From Candidatus Bariatricus faecipullorum (GTDB taxonomy: Bacteria; Bacillota; Clostridia; Lachnospirales; Lachnospiraceae), in contig DWYV01000037.1 in assembly GCA_019118525.1 (NCBI GenBank), positions 1 through 47,505 of the forward strand: DNA of 47,505 nucleotides, read 5' to 3'. Position 1 is the stretch's first letter. Each line of letters opens with the position of its first letter. A model generated the notes under the pieces. That model worked only from the letters and a program-made list of their open reading frames with translations. It made no database searches and had not been told where the DNA came from. The position numbers and the translations under genes were made by a program. This document shows, piece after piece, positions 1 to 9,822 of this stretch.

Positions 1-299
1 GTACAGATGTACACTCGAACATTTGTACTTTTTTTAATCTTCATCCTATATACTTTTATCGTTATCTTTGCTATAATGTGCGAAAAGGGCAGAAAAAGGC
101 CGGAGGTTTTTCGAGGTGCTCTGTCCGTTAAGGTTATCTTGTGCTATTTAGTCCTCAAAAAAGCGTTTTGTGACTTTTGCCTTTCTGGATTCGTAATGGT
201 GTCCTATAAGGCTATTATTTTGACATTTTCGTTACGAATGAATTTTTTGAGGATGGCTGATATTGAACATATCAAAAGTCACAAAGGAGAGATTTCGCT
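1..299 (+). promoter_or_regulatory. uvrB promoter and long structured leader
   Basis: There is no convincing gene here. A TGC-TATAAT extended -10 lies at 69-77 with no good -35, which would give a leader of about 215 nt. Upstream, GAAC-ATTT-GTAC at 17-28 is one base off the Gram-positive LexA (SOS) core GAAC-N4-GTTC, as expected for a uvrBA promoter. Inside the leader are nested perfect inverted repeats: 167-179 with 273-285 (13 bp) and 189-196 with 232-239 (8 bp). The right outer arm overlaps the uvrB ribosome site (AAAGGAG, 283-289), so the RNA could hide that site. The promoter is seen; LexA control and RNA control are inferred. Confidence 0.5.
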
Positions 300-2285
300 A
301 TGGATAAATTCGTTTTAAAGGCCCCGTATCAGCCTACCGGCGACCAGCCGCAGGCAATCGAGGCGCTTGTAAAAGGGTTCAAAGAAGGCAATCAATGCCA
401 GACTTTACTGGGGGTTACGGGTTCTGGTAAGACTTTCACCATGGCCAATGTGATCCAGGCATTGAACAAGCCAACGCTGGTCATTGCCCACAATAAAACA
501 CTGGCCGCTCAGTTGTACGGAGAATTCAAGGAGATGTTCCCTGATAACGCGGTGGAGTATTTTGTCAGTTACTACGACTACTACCAGCCGGAAGCCTACG
601 TTCCCTCCTCAGACACCTACATTGCGAAGGACTCGGCTATCAATGACGAGATAGACAAGCTTCGGCATTCCGCCACTGCGGCGCTGTCCGAACGCCGGGA
701 CGTTATCATCGTGGCCAGTGTATCCTGCATTTACGGACTGGGAAGTCCGATAGATTACAAGGAAATGGTTATTTCCCTGCGCCCGGGAATGATAAAAGAC
801 CGGGACGAGGTTATCCGGAAGCTGATAGACATTCAGTATGACCGGAACGATATGGATTTTAAGCGGGGGACTTTCCGGGTACGGGGAGATGTTCTGGAGA
901 TTTTCCCGGCTTATTCGGAAAAAATCGCCTTCCGGGTGGAATTTTTCGGGGACGAAGTGGAAAGAATCACAGAAATCGACGTACTGACCGGGGCGGTGCT
1001 CAATGTCATCGGGCACGTGGCCATTTTCCCGGCTTCCCATTATGTGGTGTCCAAAGAAAACATGGAACGGGCCATTGTGGAAATCGAAGAGGAACTGGAA
1101 CAGCAGGTCCGTTACTTTAAGAGTGAGGATAAGCTGCTGGAGGCTCAGCGAATTGCAGAACGGACGAATTTTGACATTGAGATGCTCAGAGAGACGGGCT
1201 TTTGCTCGGGAATCGAAAACTATTCCCGGCATCTGACCGGGCTGAAAGCAGGAGAACCGCCCTGCACCCTGCTGGATTATTTTCCGGATGATTTTATTAT
1301 GATGATAGATGAGTCCCACAAGACAATCCCGCAGATTGGCGGTATGTACCATGGGGATCAGTCCCGGAAGTCCACACTGGTGGACTACGGGTTTCGGCTG
1401 CCTTCGGCAAAGGACAACCGGCCATTGAATTTTGAAGAATTTGAGAGTAAAATCAATCAGGTGCTTTTTGTATCGGCCACACCGGGCCAGTACGAGGAAG
1501 AGCATGAACTTCTGCGGGCAGAGCAGGTTATCCGGCCTACGGGTCTTCTGGATCCGGAGGTGGAAGTGCGTCCTGTGGATGGCCAGATTGACGACCTGGT
1601 AAGTGAAGTGAATAAAGAAACCGCAAAGCACAACAAGGTGCTGATTACCACGCTGACCAAGCGGATGGCGGAGGATTTGACGGACTATATGCGGGAGCTT
1701 GGCATCCGGGTAAAATACCTCCATTCCGACATCGACACGCTGGAGCGTACGGAGATTATCCGGGATATGCGTCTGGATGTTTTTGATGTGCTGGTGGGAA
1801 TCAACCTGCTGCGGGAAGGACTGGACATTCCGGAAATTACTCTGGTGGCCATCCTGGATGCGGACAAGGAGGGATTCCTGCGTTCGGAGACATCCCTGAT
1901 TCAGACTATCGGACGGGCGGCCCGGAATGCGGAAGGCCATGTTATCATGTATGCGGATACCATGACAGATTCCATGCGCCAGGCTATCGACGAGACCATG
2001 AGACGGCGGAAAATCCAGATGGCCTATAACGAGGAACACGGAATTACTCCCCAGACCATTCAGAAATCTGTACGGGATTTAATCAGTATATCCAAAAAGG
2101 TGGCCGCCGAGGAGATGCGTCTGGAAAAGGATCCCGAGTCCATGAGCAGAAGCGAGCTGGAAAAACTGGTGGCGGACATTACAAAGCAGATGAAAAAAGC
2201 GGCTGCAGAGCTCAATTTCGAGATGGCAGCAGAACTGCGGGACAAAATGACCGAACTGAAAAAGCAGCTGCATGACATGGACTAG
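300..2285 (+). CDS. uvrB: UvrABC excinuclease subunit B
   Basis: UvrB is the damage-verifying helicase-like subunit of nucleotide excision repair. It is loaded by UvrA and then recruits UvrC. The 661 residues are full length. The Walker A motif GVTGSGKT is at residues 38-45, the [10 protein letters not shown] beta-hairpin that inserts behind the lesion follows near residue 92, and a DESH Walker B box is near residue 338. The C-terminal 40 residues or so form the UVR motif that contacts UvrC and UvrA. AAAGGAG lies 10 nt before the ATG. uvrA follows after 54 nt on the same strand, forming the usual uvrBA unit, probably SOS-controlled from the upstream LexA-like site. Confidence 0.98.
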   Translation: MDKFVLKAPYQPTGDQPQAIEALVKGFKEGNQCQTLLGVTGSGKTFTMANVIQALNKPTLVIAHNKTLAAQLYGEFKEMFPDNAVEYFVSYYDYYQPEAYVPSSDTYIAKDSAINDEIDKLRHSATAALSERRDVIIVASVSCIYGLGSPIDYKEMVISLRPGMIKDRDEVIRKLIDIQYDRNDMDFKRGTFRVRGDVLEIFPAYSEKIAFRVEFFGDEVERITEIDVLTGAVLNVIGHVAIFPASHYVVSKENMERAIVEIEEELEQQVRYFKSEDKLLEAQRIAERTNFDIEMLRETGFCSGIENYSRHLTGLKAGEPPCTLLDYFPDDFIMMIDESHKTIPQIGGMYHGDQSRKSTLVDYGFRLPSAKDNRPLNFEEFESKINQVLFVSATPGQYEEEHELLRAEQVIRPTGLLDPEVEVRPVDGQIDDLVSEVNKETAKHNKVLITTLTKRMAEDLTDYMRELGIRVKYLHSDIDTLERTEIIRDMRLDVFDVLVGINLLREGLDIPEITLVAILDADKEGFLRSETSLIQTIGRAARNAEGHVIMYADTMTDSMRQAIDETMRRRKIQMAYNEEHGITPQTIQKSVRDLISISKKVAAEEMRLEKDPESMSRSELEKLVADITKQMKKAAAELNFEMAAELRDKMTELKKQLHDMD

Positions 2286-2339
2286 CCAGGGACAGCGTGG
2301 AAAAGGAAAAGATTACAGTTAGAGGAGCAGATTACAGAT

Positions 2340-5195
2340 ATGAGTACAGAGAATACAGAAAAGGACAGCCGGGAGTATATTAAAATACGGGGAGCTAATG
2401 AGCACAACCTGAAAAATCTGGATGTGGATATCCCGCGAAATGAGCTGGTAGTTCTGACCGGACTGAGCGGCTCGGGAAAATCTTCCCTGGCCTTTGATAC
2501 GATTTACGCGGAGGGACAGAGACGGTACATGGAATCGCTGTCCTCTTACGCCCGGCAGTTCCTGGGACAGATGGAAAAGCCGAATGTGGAGAGCATTGAG
2601 GGGCTGTCTCCGGCTATCTCCATAGACCAGAAATCCACCAACCGGAATCCCCGTTCCACGGTGGGGACTGTGACGGAAATCTACGATTATTTCCGTCTTC
2701 TTTATGCCAGAATCGGAATTCCCCACTGCCCCAAGTGCGGGAAGGAAATTAAAAAGCAGAGCGTGGACCAGATGGTAGACCAGATTATGGAGCTGCCGGA
2801 AGGGACCCGGATTCAGATTCTGGCGCCCGTAGTGCGGGGACGAAAGGGAACTCATGTAAAACTGCTGGAGAGAGCGAAGAGAAGCGGTTATGTCCGTGTG
2901 CGTATAGACGGCAGCATGTATGAGCTTTCCGAAGAGATTTCCCTGGATAAAAACATCAAACACAGTATTGAAATCGTGGTGGACCGCCTGGTGGTACGGG
3001 AAGGCATTGAAAAACGGCTGACAGATTCGGTGGAAAGCGTGCTGGCACTGGCGGAAGGGCTTCTGATTGTGGATGTTATCGGCGGGGAGCCCATGAATTT
3101 CAGCCAGAGCTTTTCCTGTCCGGACTGTGGTATCAGCATTGAAGAGATAGAACCGCGGAGTTTTTCATTTAATAATCCCTTCGGAGCCTGTCCGGAATGT
3201 TTTGGCCTGGGATATAAGATGGAGTTTGACGAGGACCTGATGATTCCAGATAAAAGTCTGAGTATCAGTCAGGGGGCCATTGTCGTGCTGGGGTGGCAGT
3301 CCTGCACGGATCCGTCCAGTTTTACCCATGCCATACTGGACGCGCTGAGCAAAGAATATGATTTCAGCCTGGACACTCCCTTTGAGGAATATCCGAAAAA
3401 AATCCATGACGTCCTGATATATGGAACCGGGGGAAAGAAAGTAAAAGTGCACTACCGGGGCCAGCGCGGGGAAGGCGTGTATGACGTGGCCTTCGACGGA
3501 CTGATTAAAAATGTGGAACGGCGTTACCGGGAAACCGGCTCTGAAACAAGCAAAGCGGAGTATGAAACCTTTATGCGGATTACGCCCTGCCGGGAATGTG
3601 GCGGGCAGCGACTGAAGAAATCAGCGCTGGCTGTTACTGTGGGCGGAAAGAATATTTACGAAGTTACGTCGCTTTCCATTGAAAAGCTGAAAGAGTTTCT
3701 GGAAGAGCTGACTCTGACGAAAACTCAGCTTCTTATTGGCGGTCAGATTTTAAAAGAGATTAAAGCCCGGATTCAGTTTCTGCTGGATGTGGGACTGGAA
3801 TACCTGACTCTTTCCAGGGCCACTGGAACACTTTCCGGCGGAGAGGCGCAGCGTATCCGGCTGGCCACGCAGATAGGCTCCGGACTGGTGGGAGTGGCCT
3901 ATATTCTGGACGAACCCAGTATCGGTCTGCATCAGAGGGACAATGACAAGCTTCTGGCGACCCTGAAGCATCTGCGGGACCTGGGGAATACTCTGATTGT
4001 GGTGGAACATGATGAGGATACCATGCTCACAGCAGACCATGTGATTGACATCGGACCGGGCGCCGGGGAACACGGCGGTGAGCTTGTGGCCCAGGGAACC
4101 GCGCAGGAGATTATGAAGGTGGAACGGTCCATTACCGGCGCCTACTTGAGCGGAAGAATAAAAATACCAGTGCCGGAAACCCGGGCAGTTCCCACTGGAT
4201 GGATAAAAGTAGTGGGAGCGGCAGAAAATAACCTTAAGAATATTGATGTGGAATTTCCGCTGGGGGTAATGACCTGTGTAACCGGAGTGTCCGGTTCGGG
4301 GAAAAGTTCTCTGGTGAATGAGATTCTTTACAAAACCCTGGCCAGAAAACTGAACCATGCCCGGACCATTCCCGGAAAACACAAAAAGATAGAGGGCCTG
4401 GAGCAGCTGGACAAGGTCATTGACATTGACCAGTCGCCAATCGGACGGACTCCCAGGTCCAACCCGGCCACCTACACCGGGGTATTCGATTTGATTCGGG
4501 ATCTGTTTGCAGCCACCTCGGACGCAAAAGCCAGGGGCTACAAAAAAGGAAGATTCAGTTTTAACGTAAAAGGCGGCAGGTGTGAAGCCTGCAGCGGGGA
4601 CGGTATTATCAAAATTGAGATGCATTTCCTGCCGGATGTTTACGTGCCCTGCGAAGTGTGCCAGGGAAAACGTTACAACCGGGAGACCCTGGAAGTAAAA
4701 TATAAAGGAAAGAGCATTTATGATGTGCTGAACATGACAGTGGAGGAGGCGCTGGAATTCTTTGAAAATGTGCCCAGTATCCGGAGAAAGATGGAAACGC
4801 TCTACGACGTGGGGCTTTCCTATATCCGTCTGGGCCAGCCCTCTACTACGCTGTCAGGAGGAGAGGCACAGCGTATTAAACTGGCGACAGAACTCAGCAG
4901 GAGAAGTACGGGAAAGACCGTATATATTCTGGATGAGCCGACAACGGGACTGCATTTTGCCGACGTTCATAAGCTGACCCAGATTCTGAGACGTCTGGCG
5001 GCGGACGGCAACACCGTTATCGTGATTGAGCACAATCTGGACGTTATCAAAACAGCGGATTACATTATTGATATCGGTCCGGAGGGTGGAGACAAAGGCG
5101 GTACGATAGTAGCCTGCGGCACGCCGGAAGAGGTGGCAGAAAATCCGGTGTCCTATACCGGCAAATATATAAAAATGATGCTGGAAAGGCGGTAG
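2340..5195 (+). CDS. uvrA: UvrABC excinuclease subunit A
   Basis: UvrA is the ABC-type ATPase dimer that first recognises bulky DNA damage and loads UvrB. The protein has 951 residues, the normal length. Two ABC modules are visible: the first Walker [10 protein letters not shown] is at 41-49 and the second GVSGSGKSS is in the C-terminal half. Each module has an LSGGEAQRI signature and an ILDEP Walker B. Zinc-binding CxxC pairs are present (CPKCG, CPDCG, CPECFG, and CEAC with CEVC in the C-terminal zinc module). An AGAGGAG ribosome site precedes the ATG. It follows uvrB closely and is probably cotranscribed. Confidence 0.98.
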   Translation: MSTENTEKDSREYIKIRGANEHNLKNLDVDIPRNELVVLTGLSGSGKSSLAFDTIYAEGQRRYMESLSSYARQFLGQMEKPNVESIEGLSPAISIDQKSTNRNPRSTVGTVTEIYDYFRLLYARIGIPHCPKCGKEIKKQSVDQMVDQIMELPEGTRIQILAPVVRGRKGTHVKLLERAKRSGYVRVRIDGSMYELSEEISLDKNIKHSIEIVVDRLVVREGIEKRLTDSVESVLALAEGLLIVDVIGGEPMNFSQSFSCPDCGISIEEIEPRSFSFNNPFGACPECFGLGYKMEFDEDLMIPDKSLSISQGAIVVLGWQSCTDPSSFTHAILDALSKEYDFSLDTPFEEYPKKIHDVLIYGTGGKKVKVHYRGQRGEGVYDVAFDGLIKNVERRYRETGSETSKAEYETFMRITPCRECGGQRLKKSALAVTVGGKNIYEVTSLSIEKLKEFLEELTLTKTQLLIGGQILKEIKARIQFLLDVGLEYLTLSRATGTLSGGEAQRIRLATQIGSGLVGVAYILDEPSIGLHQRDNDKLLATLKHLRDLGNTLIVVEHDEDTMLTADHVIDIGPGAGEHGGELVAQGTAQEIMKVERSITGAYLSGRIKIPVPETRAVPTGWIKVVGAAENNLKNIDVEFPLGVMTCVTGVSGSGKSSLVNEILYKTLARKLNHARTIPGKHKKIEGLEQLDKVIDIDQSPIGRTPRSNPATYTGVFDLIRDLFAATSDAKARGYKKGRFSFNVKGGRCEACSGDGIIKIEMHFLPDVYVPCEVCQGKRYNRETLEVKYKGKSIYDVLNMTVEEALEFFENVPSIRRKMETLYDVGLSYIRLGQPSTTLSGGEAQRIKLATELSRRSTGKTVYILDEPTTGLHFADVHKLTQILRRLAADGNTVIVIEHNLDVIKTADYIIDIGPEGGDKGGTIVACGTPEEVAENPVSYTGKYIKMMLERR

Positions 5196-5257
5196 GACCG
5201 GATATGCGGATTCCGTTTCCCGTAAAACTTAAGAAAATCTAAAATTGTAAAAAGGAC

Positions 5258-5286
5258 TTTCCAATTACCAGGATTTTGATTATAAT
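5258..5286 (+). promoter_or_regulatory. Promoter of the mreB-type gene
   Basis: TTTCCA (5258-5263), a 17-bp spacer and a perfect TATAAT (5281-5286) lie 87 nt before the MreB start. The gap after uvrA (5196-5372) contains no gene, so this is probably the start of a separate transcript. Confidence 0.6.
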
Positions 5287-5372
5287 GGAAAATGTATGTA
5301 AATCATACAGCTTTATCTCTACAACAACGAAAGATAAACGGATAGATAGCATGATGAAAGGGGAATCGGCAT

Positions 5373-6362
5373 ATGTCAGTTGATATCGGAATTGATTTAG
5401 GAACAGCAAGCGTCCTTGTATATGTTAAAGGCAAAGGTGTCGTACTGAAAGAACCGTCAGTCGTTGCCTTTGACCGGGATACCAATGTCATAAAGGCGAT
5501 TGGGGAAGAGGCCCGGCTGATGCTCGGAAGAACACCGGGAAACATTGTGGCCGTTCGGCCGCTGCGTCAGGGCGTTATTTCTGATTATACAGTTACAGAG
5601 AAAATGATTAAATATTTTGTGCAGAAGGCACTGGGTAAACGGACGTTTAAAAAACCCCGTATCAGTGTCTGTGTGCCCAGCGGGGTAACCGAGGTAGAGA
5701 AAAAGGCCGTGGAAGAGGCGACCTATGCTGCCGGCGCCCGGGAAGTATATCTGATTGAGGAACCGGTGGCGGCAGCCATTGGCGCAGGTATTGATATTTC
5801 TAAACCCTGCGGAAATATGATTGTGGACATTGGGGGCGGCACGTCTGATATTGCAGTTATTTCTCTGGGCGGTACCGTCGTGAATACGTCCATTAAGATT
5901 GCCGGCGACGACTTTGACGAAGCCATTGTGCGGTATATGAGGAAAAAACACAATCTGCTTATCGGAGAGAGGACTGCAGAGGATATTAAGATTAAAATCG
6001 GAACCACCTATCCGCTTGTGGAGGACGAGACGATGGAGGTCCGGGGCCGGAACCTGGTGACAGGACTGCCCAAGATAGTAACGGTAACTTCTTCTGAGAC
6101 AGAAGAGGCGTTAAGAGAGCCTACCAGTCAGATTGTGGAAGCCGTGATTGCCGTGCTGGAGAGAACTCCCCCGGAACTGTCCGCCGATATTCTGGACAGA
6201 GGCATTGTCCTGACCGGAGGAGGCGCCATGCTTCGCGGGCTGGAAGAGCTTATCGAAGAGAAGACAAGCATCAATACGATGACTGCGGAAGACCCCATGA
6301 AGGTTGTGGCGATAGGAACCGGACAGTTTGTGGAGTTTATGAGCGGAAGAAAAGATTTTTAA
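5373..6362 (+). CDS. mreB: MreB/Mbl-type rod-shape actin
   Basis: This bacterial actin homologue forms membrane-bound filaments that guide side-wall peptidoglycan synthesis. At 329 residues it matches family length. The phosphate-1 loop (GIDLGTASVLVYVKG) is at the N-terminus, the second phosphate loop DIGGGTSDIAVISLGG is in the middle and the adenosine-motif region LTGGGAMLRGL is near the C-terminus. mreC and mreD are not next to it, so this may be a second paralogue (Mbl or MreBH class) rather than the mreBCD copy. A GAAAGGGGAATC ribosome site precedes the ATG. The gene has its own promoter and a terminator directly downstream, so it is probably monocistronic. Confidence 0.95.
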   Translation: MSVDIGIDLGTASVLVYVKGKGVVLKEPSVVAFDRDTNVIKAIGEEARLMLGRTPGNIVAVRPLRQGVISDYTVTEKMIKYFVQKALGKRTFKKPRISVCVPSGVTEVEKKAVEEATYAAGAREVYLIEEPVAAAIGAGIDISKPCGNMIVDIGGGTSDIAVISLGGTVVNTSIKIAGDDFDEAIVRYMRKKHNLLIGERTAEDIKIKIGTTYPLVEDETMEVRGRNLVTGLPKIVTVTSSETEEALREPTSQIVEAVIAVLERTPPELSADILDRGIVLTGGGAMLRGLEELIEEKTSINTMTAEDPMKVVAIGTGQFVEFMSGRKDF

Positions 6363-6386
6363 ACTGCCGGACAGATGAGGGAGAAG

Positions 6387-6420
6387 AGGGCTGTTTCTGA
6401 GACAGGAGCAGCCTTTTTTT
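6387..6420 (+). terminator. Intrinsic terminator after mreB
   Basis: GGCTG (6389-6393) pairs with CAGCC (6409-6413), extended by weaker outer pairs, and is followed by a run of seven T. It separates mreB from recD2. Confidence 0.8.
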
Positions 6421-6472
6421 GCAGCGGCGATTACAGCGGAGACAGTGCGGAAATCAGGAAAGAGGAGAGGCA

Positions 6473-8713
6473 ATGGAGTCAGTCAAAGGCTATGTGGGGC
6501 ATATCGTATTCCGGAATGAGGAGAACGGCTACACGGTTTTCCGGATGGAAAATGATGATGGAGAGCTGACCTGTGTGGGAAATTTCCATTACATTGCTGA
6601 GGGAGAACTTCTGAAGCTTCAGGGAGAATATACGCTGCATCACGTCTATGGCATGCAGCTGAAGGTGGAATCCTACGAAGTGATGGAGCCGGAAGATCTG
6701 CTCTCCATAGAGCGGTATCTGGGCTCCGGGGCCATCCGGGGAATCGGGGCGGCCCTGGCTGGAAGAATTGTAAAAAAATTCCGGGAGGATACGTTCCGGA
6801 TTATTGAGGAAGAACCGGAGCGGCTGGCCGAGGTAAAAGGCATCAGCGAGCGGAAGGCCCAGGAGATAGCAGAGCAGGTGGAGGCCCAGCGGGAAATGCG
6901 CCAGGCCATGATTTACCTGCAGAAGTTTGGGATAACCACGACAATGGCGGCCCGGATTTATCAGTATTACGGTCAGAAGCTGTACCAGATTCTGGAAGAG
7001 AATCCGTACAGAATGGCAGACGACATTCAGGGAATCGGGTTTAAGACAGCAGATGAGATTGCAATGCGGATGGGGATTCACGCGGATTCCGACTTCCGGG
7101 TAAAGAGCGGGATTTACTATGCGCTTCAGCAGAGCGTTGCGGACGGGCACGTTTACCTGACCGAGGATTCTCTGCAGTATAGGGCCTCCAGGCTTCTGGA
7201 AGTGAATCTGGAAGATATCCGTCCCTGGCTGCTGGACCTTGCCATGGAGCGCAAAGTGGTGCTGAAAGAGACCGGCACAGGCACCCGCGTCTATGCGGCT
7301 CATTACTATTATATGGAACTGAATACGGCGAAAATGCTTCACGATTTAAACGTTACATATAAGACGGAGGAAAAGAATCTGGAGCGCCGGCTTTCCCGGA
7401 TTGAAGAGGGAACGGCGCTGGAACTGGATGAAAAGCAGAAAGAAGCAGTCCGCGCGGCTGTGGAACACGGTATCCTGGTACTGACCGGAGGACCAGGAAC
7501 CGGAAAGACCACCACGATTAACGCGCTGATTCATTATTTTCTGGAAGAGCAGATGGAGATACGGCTGGCGGCGCCTACCGGGCGGGCGGCCAAACGGATG
7601 AGCGAGGCTACCGGCTACGAGGCCCAGACGATTCACCGTCTGCTGGAAGTCAGTGGAAATCCGGAGGATGAGGAAGCCAGAGGCGGTTTCTCCCGAAATG
7701 AGGAAAACCCTCTGGAGGCAGACGTCATCATCATTGACGAGATGTCCATGGTGGACCTGCCCCTGATGCAGGCCCTGCTTCGGGCCATCCTGCCGGGGAC
7801 CCGGCTGATTCTGGTGGGAGATACCAGTCAGCTTCCCTCTGTAGGACCGGGGAGCGTTCTGAAAGATATGATTCGTTCCGGCTGCTTTCATGTAGTGAAG
7901 CTTACGAAGATTTTCCGTCAGGCCCAGGAAAGCGACATTGTTATGAATGCCCACAAAATTGACCGGGGCGAGTATGTCCTGCTGGATAACAAAAGCAGGG
8001 ATTTCTTCTTTTTAAAAAGGGACGACGCGGATGTGATTATCCGGGTGATTCTGACGCTGATTCAGAAAAAGCTTCCCGGCTATGTCCATGCGGAGCCTTA
8101 CGATATCCAGGTGCTGACGCCCATGAGAAAGGGGCTTCTCGGCGTGGAGCGGCTGAACAGTGTTCTTCAGGAATATCTGAATCCCCCGTCTCCGGATAAA
8201 ACAGAGAAGGAAAACGGCTCCCGTATTTTCCGGGTGGGCGACAAGGTGATGCAGATTAAGAACAACTATCAGCTGGAATGGGAAATCCGCACAAAGTATG
8301 GACTGACGGTGGACAAGGGAACCGGAATTTTTAACGGTGATATGGGGATGATTACCGAAATCAACACATATACTGAAACACTGGAAGTAGAATACGATGA
8401 AAAACGCAGGGTACGCTATTCTTTTGATTTGCTGGATGAGCTGGAACTGGCCTATGCCGTCACCATCCACAAATCCCAGGGCAGCGAATATCCGGCTGTG
8501 ATTATCCCCCTTCTCAGGGGACCGAGACAGCTTTTTCACCGGAACCTGCTCTATACCGCAGTGACCCGGGCGAGAAAATGTGTGACCCTGGTGGGGAGTG
8601 AGGAAACGTTTCAGGAAATGATTCGAAATGCCGACGAGCAGAACAGAAATACAAGTCTGGATGAAAGAATTCAGGAATTTATGGAACCGGCTTCTGATCT
8701 GGCTCTATCCTGA
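6473..8713 (+). CDS. recD2: RecD2-type SF1 DNA helicase
   Basis: This ATP-dependent 5'-3' DNA helicase is the stand-alone RecD2 (YrrC) class found in bacteria without RecBC, involved in recombination and replication-fork repair. It has 746 residues from the ATG at 6473, which follows AGAGGAGAGG; an in-frame ATG 54 nt upstream sits in the mreB terminator and is less likely. An N-terminal OB-like region is followed by helix-hairpin-helix segments (GSGAIRGIGAALAG, VKGISERKAQEIA, IQGIGFKTADEIA). Walker A GGPGTGKTT is near residue 340, Walker B IIDEMSMVD follows, and the C-terminal helicase motif TIHKSQGSEYP is present. It overlaps the ComF gene, so the two are translationally linked. Confidence 0.95.
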   Translation: MESVKGYVGHIVFRNEENGYTVFRMENDDGELTCVGNFHYIAEGELLKLQGEYTLHHVYGMQLKVESYEVMEPEDLLSIERYLGSGAIRGIGAALAGRIVKKFREDTFRIIEEEPERLAEVKGISERKAQEIAEQVEAQREMRQAMIYLQKFGITTTMAARIYQYYGQKLYQILEENPYRMADDIQGIGFKTADEIAMRMGIHADSDFRVKSGIYYALQQSVADGHVYLTEDSLQYRASRLLEVNLEDIRPWLLDLAMERKVVLKETGTGTRVYAAHYYYMELNTAKMLHDLNVTYKTEEKNLERRLSRIEEGTALELDEKQKEAVRAAVEHGILVLTGGPGTGKTTTINALIHYFLEEQMEIRLAAPTGRAAKRMSEATGYEAQTIHRLLEVSGNPEDEEARGGFSRNEENPLEADVIIIDEMSMVDLPLMQALLRAILPGTRLILVGDTSQLPSVGPGSVLKDMIRSGCFHVVKLTKIFRQAQESDIVMNAHKIDRGEYVLLDNKSRDFFFLKRDDADVIIRVILTLIQKKLPGYVHAEPYDIQVLTPMRKGLLGVERLNSVLQEYLNPPSPDKTEKENGSRIFRVGDKVMQIKNNYQLEWEIRTKYGLTVDKGTGIFNGDMGMITEINTYTETLEVEYDEKRRVRYSFDLLDELELAYAVTIHKSQGSEYPAVIIPLLRGPRQLFHRNLLYTAVTRARKCVTLVGSEETFQEMIRNADEQNRNTSLDERIQEFMEPASDLALS

Positions 8714-9377
8714 TGTCTGCCCTTTCTGCGGCAGACTGTCAGAGGAGGGAGTCTGCGAAGTGTGCAGAAAAAAGGTCCGTCTGATTCGGGAGCCCCGCTG
8801 TAAAACCTGCGGGAAACCGCTCGACAGGAGGGAAAAGGAATACTGTGCAGACTGTCTGAAGGGAAGGCATGCCTTTCGGGAGGGACGCAGTCTTTTCCTG
8901 AACCGGGCGCCGGTAAGTACGGCCATTTATGCTTTCAAATATCAGAACCGCCGGATTTACGGCAGATACTTTGGGAAGATGCTGGCGGATGAGTTCGGGG
9001 ATTTTCTGCAGAAAAAGAAGGTAGACTGCATTGTACCCGTCCCTCTCCATAGGAGAAGACGCAGAGTGCGGGGATACAATCAGGCAGAAATACTGGCCCT
9101 GGAACTGGGAAGGCGCACCGGGATTCCGGTAGAGAAAAACGGACTGCTCCGGGTAAAGAACACGAAAGCCCAGAAGGACCTGGATCCGGTCAGCCGGAAA
9201 CAGAACATGAAAGGAGCTTTCGCCCGGAGAAAGGACTGGACGGTACCGGGGACGGTTCTGCTTGTGGATGATATCTATACTACGGGCAGTACTCTGGATG
9301 AAGCGGCCCGTACCCTCTTGTCAGAAGGGGCGGAAAATGTTTACTTTTTAACTATAAGTATTGGACAAGGATATTGA
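8661..9377 (+). CDS. comF: ComF-family phosphoribosyltransferase
   Basis: ComF proteins are linked to DNA uptake during competence and belong to the type I phosphoribosyltransferase fold. The N-terminus has two zinc-binding cysteine pairs (CPFCGRL with CEVC, then CKTCGKPL with CADC). The C-terminal PRPP loop LLVDDIYTTGSTLDEA is intact. The start at 8661 gives 238 residues and the usual family N-terminus (MKEFRNLWNRLL). An alternative ATG at 8628 has a better AGGAAA ribosome site and would add 11 residues. Either start lies inside the end of recD2. A role in DNA transport is family knowledge; no other competence gene is present here. Confidence 0.9.
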   Translation: MKEFRNLWNRLLIWLYPDVCPFCGRLSEEGVCEVCRKKVRLIREPRCKTCGKPLDRREKEYCADCLKGRHAFREGRSLFLNRAPVSTAIYAFKYQNRRIYGRYFGKMLADEFGDFLQKKKVDCIVPVPLHRRRRRVRGYNQAEILALELGRRTGIPVEKNGLLRVKNTKAQKDLDPVSRKQNMKGAFARRKDWTVPGTVLLVDDIYTTGSTLDEAARTLLSEGAENVYFLTISIGQGY

Positions 9378-9390
9378 TATTTGCTATACT
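9361..9390 (+). promoter_or_regulatory. Promoter of the c-di-AMP operon
   Basis: TTGGAC (9361-9366), an 18-bp spacer and an extended -10 TGC-TATACT (9382-9390) overlap the end of comF. They lie 34 nt before the first gene of the cdaA cluster. Confidence 0.6.
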
Positions 9391-9423
9391 AAAAATGGCG
9401 TACTCAAGGGAAGAGGTGGCGGA

Positions 9424-9822
9424 ATGTTAAATGAAGACAAGGTAAAACTGATGACGCGGATGGCCATGTATGAGACCAGGCACGGAGCCGAGGATTTTAA
9501 AATCAGTTCTTACTACCGGAAAGATTATACCAGTTATCATACGGTAGGCACGGTTATCTGGGTGACAATAGGATATGTCATTGCCGTGGCGGTAGGAGCG
9601 CTTGCCTTTATGGAAGAAATCATAGCGCATTTCAACATGGCGTTTCTGATTATGCTGGTGTTGTCCCTTGTGACGGGGTATATCGTACTTGTGGTTATGT
9701 ACGGGATAGTGGCGTCCCGGTTTTATCTGAAAAAACATAACGAGGCCAGGCAGAGAGTGAAGCGGTTTAACCATGATTTGACCAGGCTGAACAGAATGTA
9801 TGAAAAGGAGAAAAAGCAATGA
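9424..9822 (+). CDS. Small two-helix membrane protein of the cdaA operon
   Basis: The protein is not assigned to a named family. It has 132 residues from the ATG at 9424, which follows GGAAGAGGTGGCGGA; an in-frame upstream ATG at 9361 would overlap the promoter. Two hydrophobic helices span roughly residues 40-60 and 72-95, with a short acidic turn between them. The C-terminal 30 residues are basic and probably form a cytoplasmic coil. Its stop overlaps the next gene's ATG (ATGA), so the two are likely translated together. Position at the head of the operon suggests a membrane partner of the c-di-AMP machinery or of the following protein. Confidence 0.8.
   Translation: MLNEDKVKLMTRMAMYETRHGAEDFKISSYYRKDYTSYHTVGTVIWVTIGYVIAVAVGALAFMEEIIAHFNMAFLIMLVLSLVTGYIVLVVMYGIVASRFYLKKHNEARQRVKRFNHDLTRLNRMYEKEKKQ

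Noticed and set aside
7..318. 103-residue open frame before uvrB
   Set aside because: It overlaps the promoter, leader repeats and the uvrB start, has no ribosome site, and shows no recognisable protein.
609..2039. 476-residue open frame on the minus strand within uvrB
   Set aside because: It is fully antisense to a certain gene and its composition reflects the uvrB codons.
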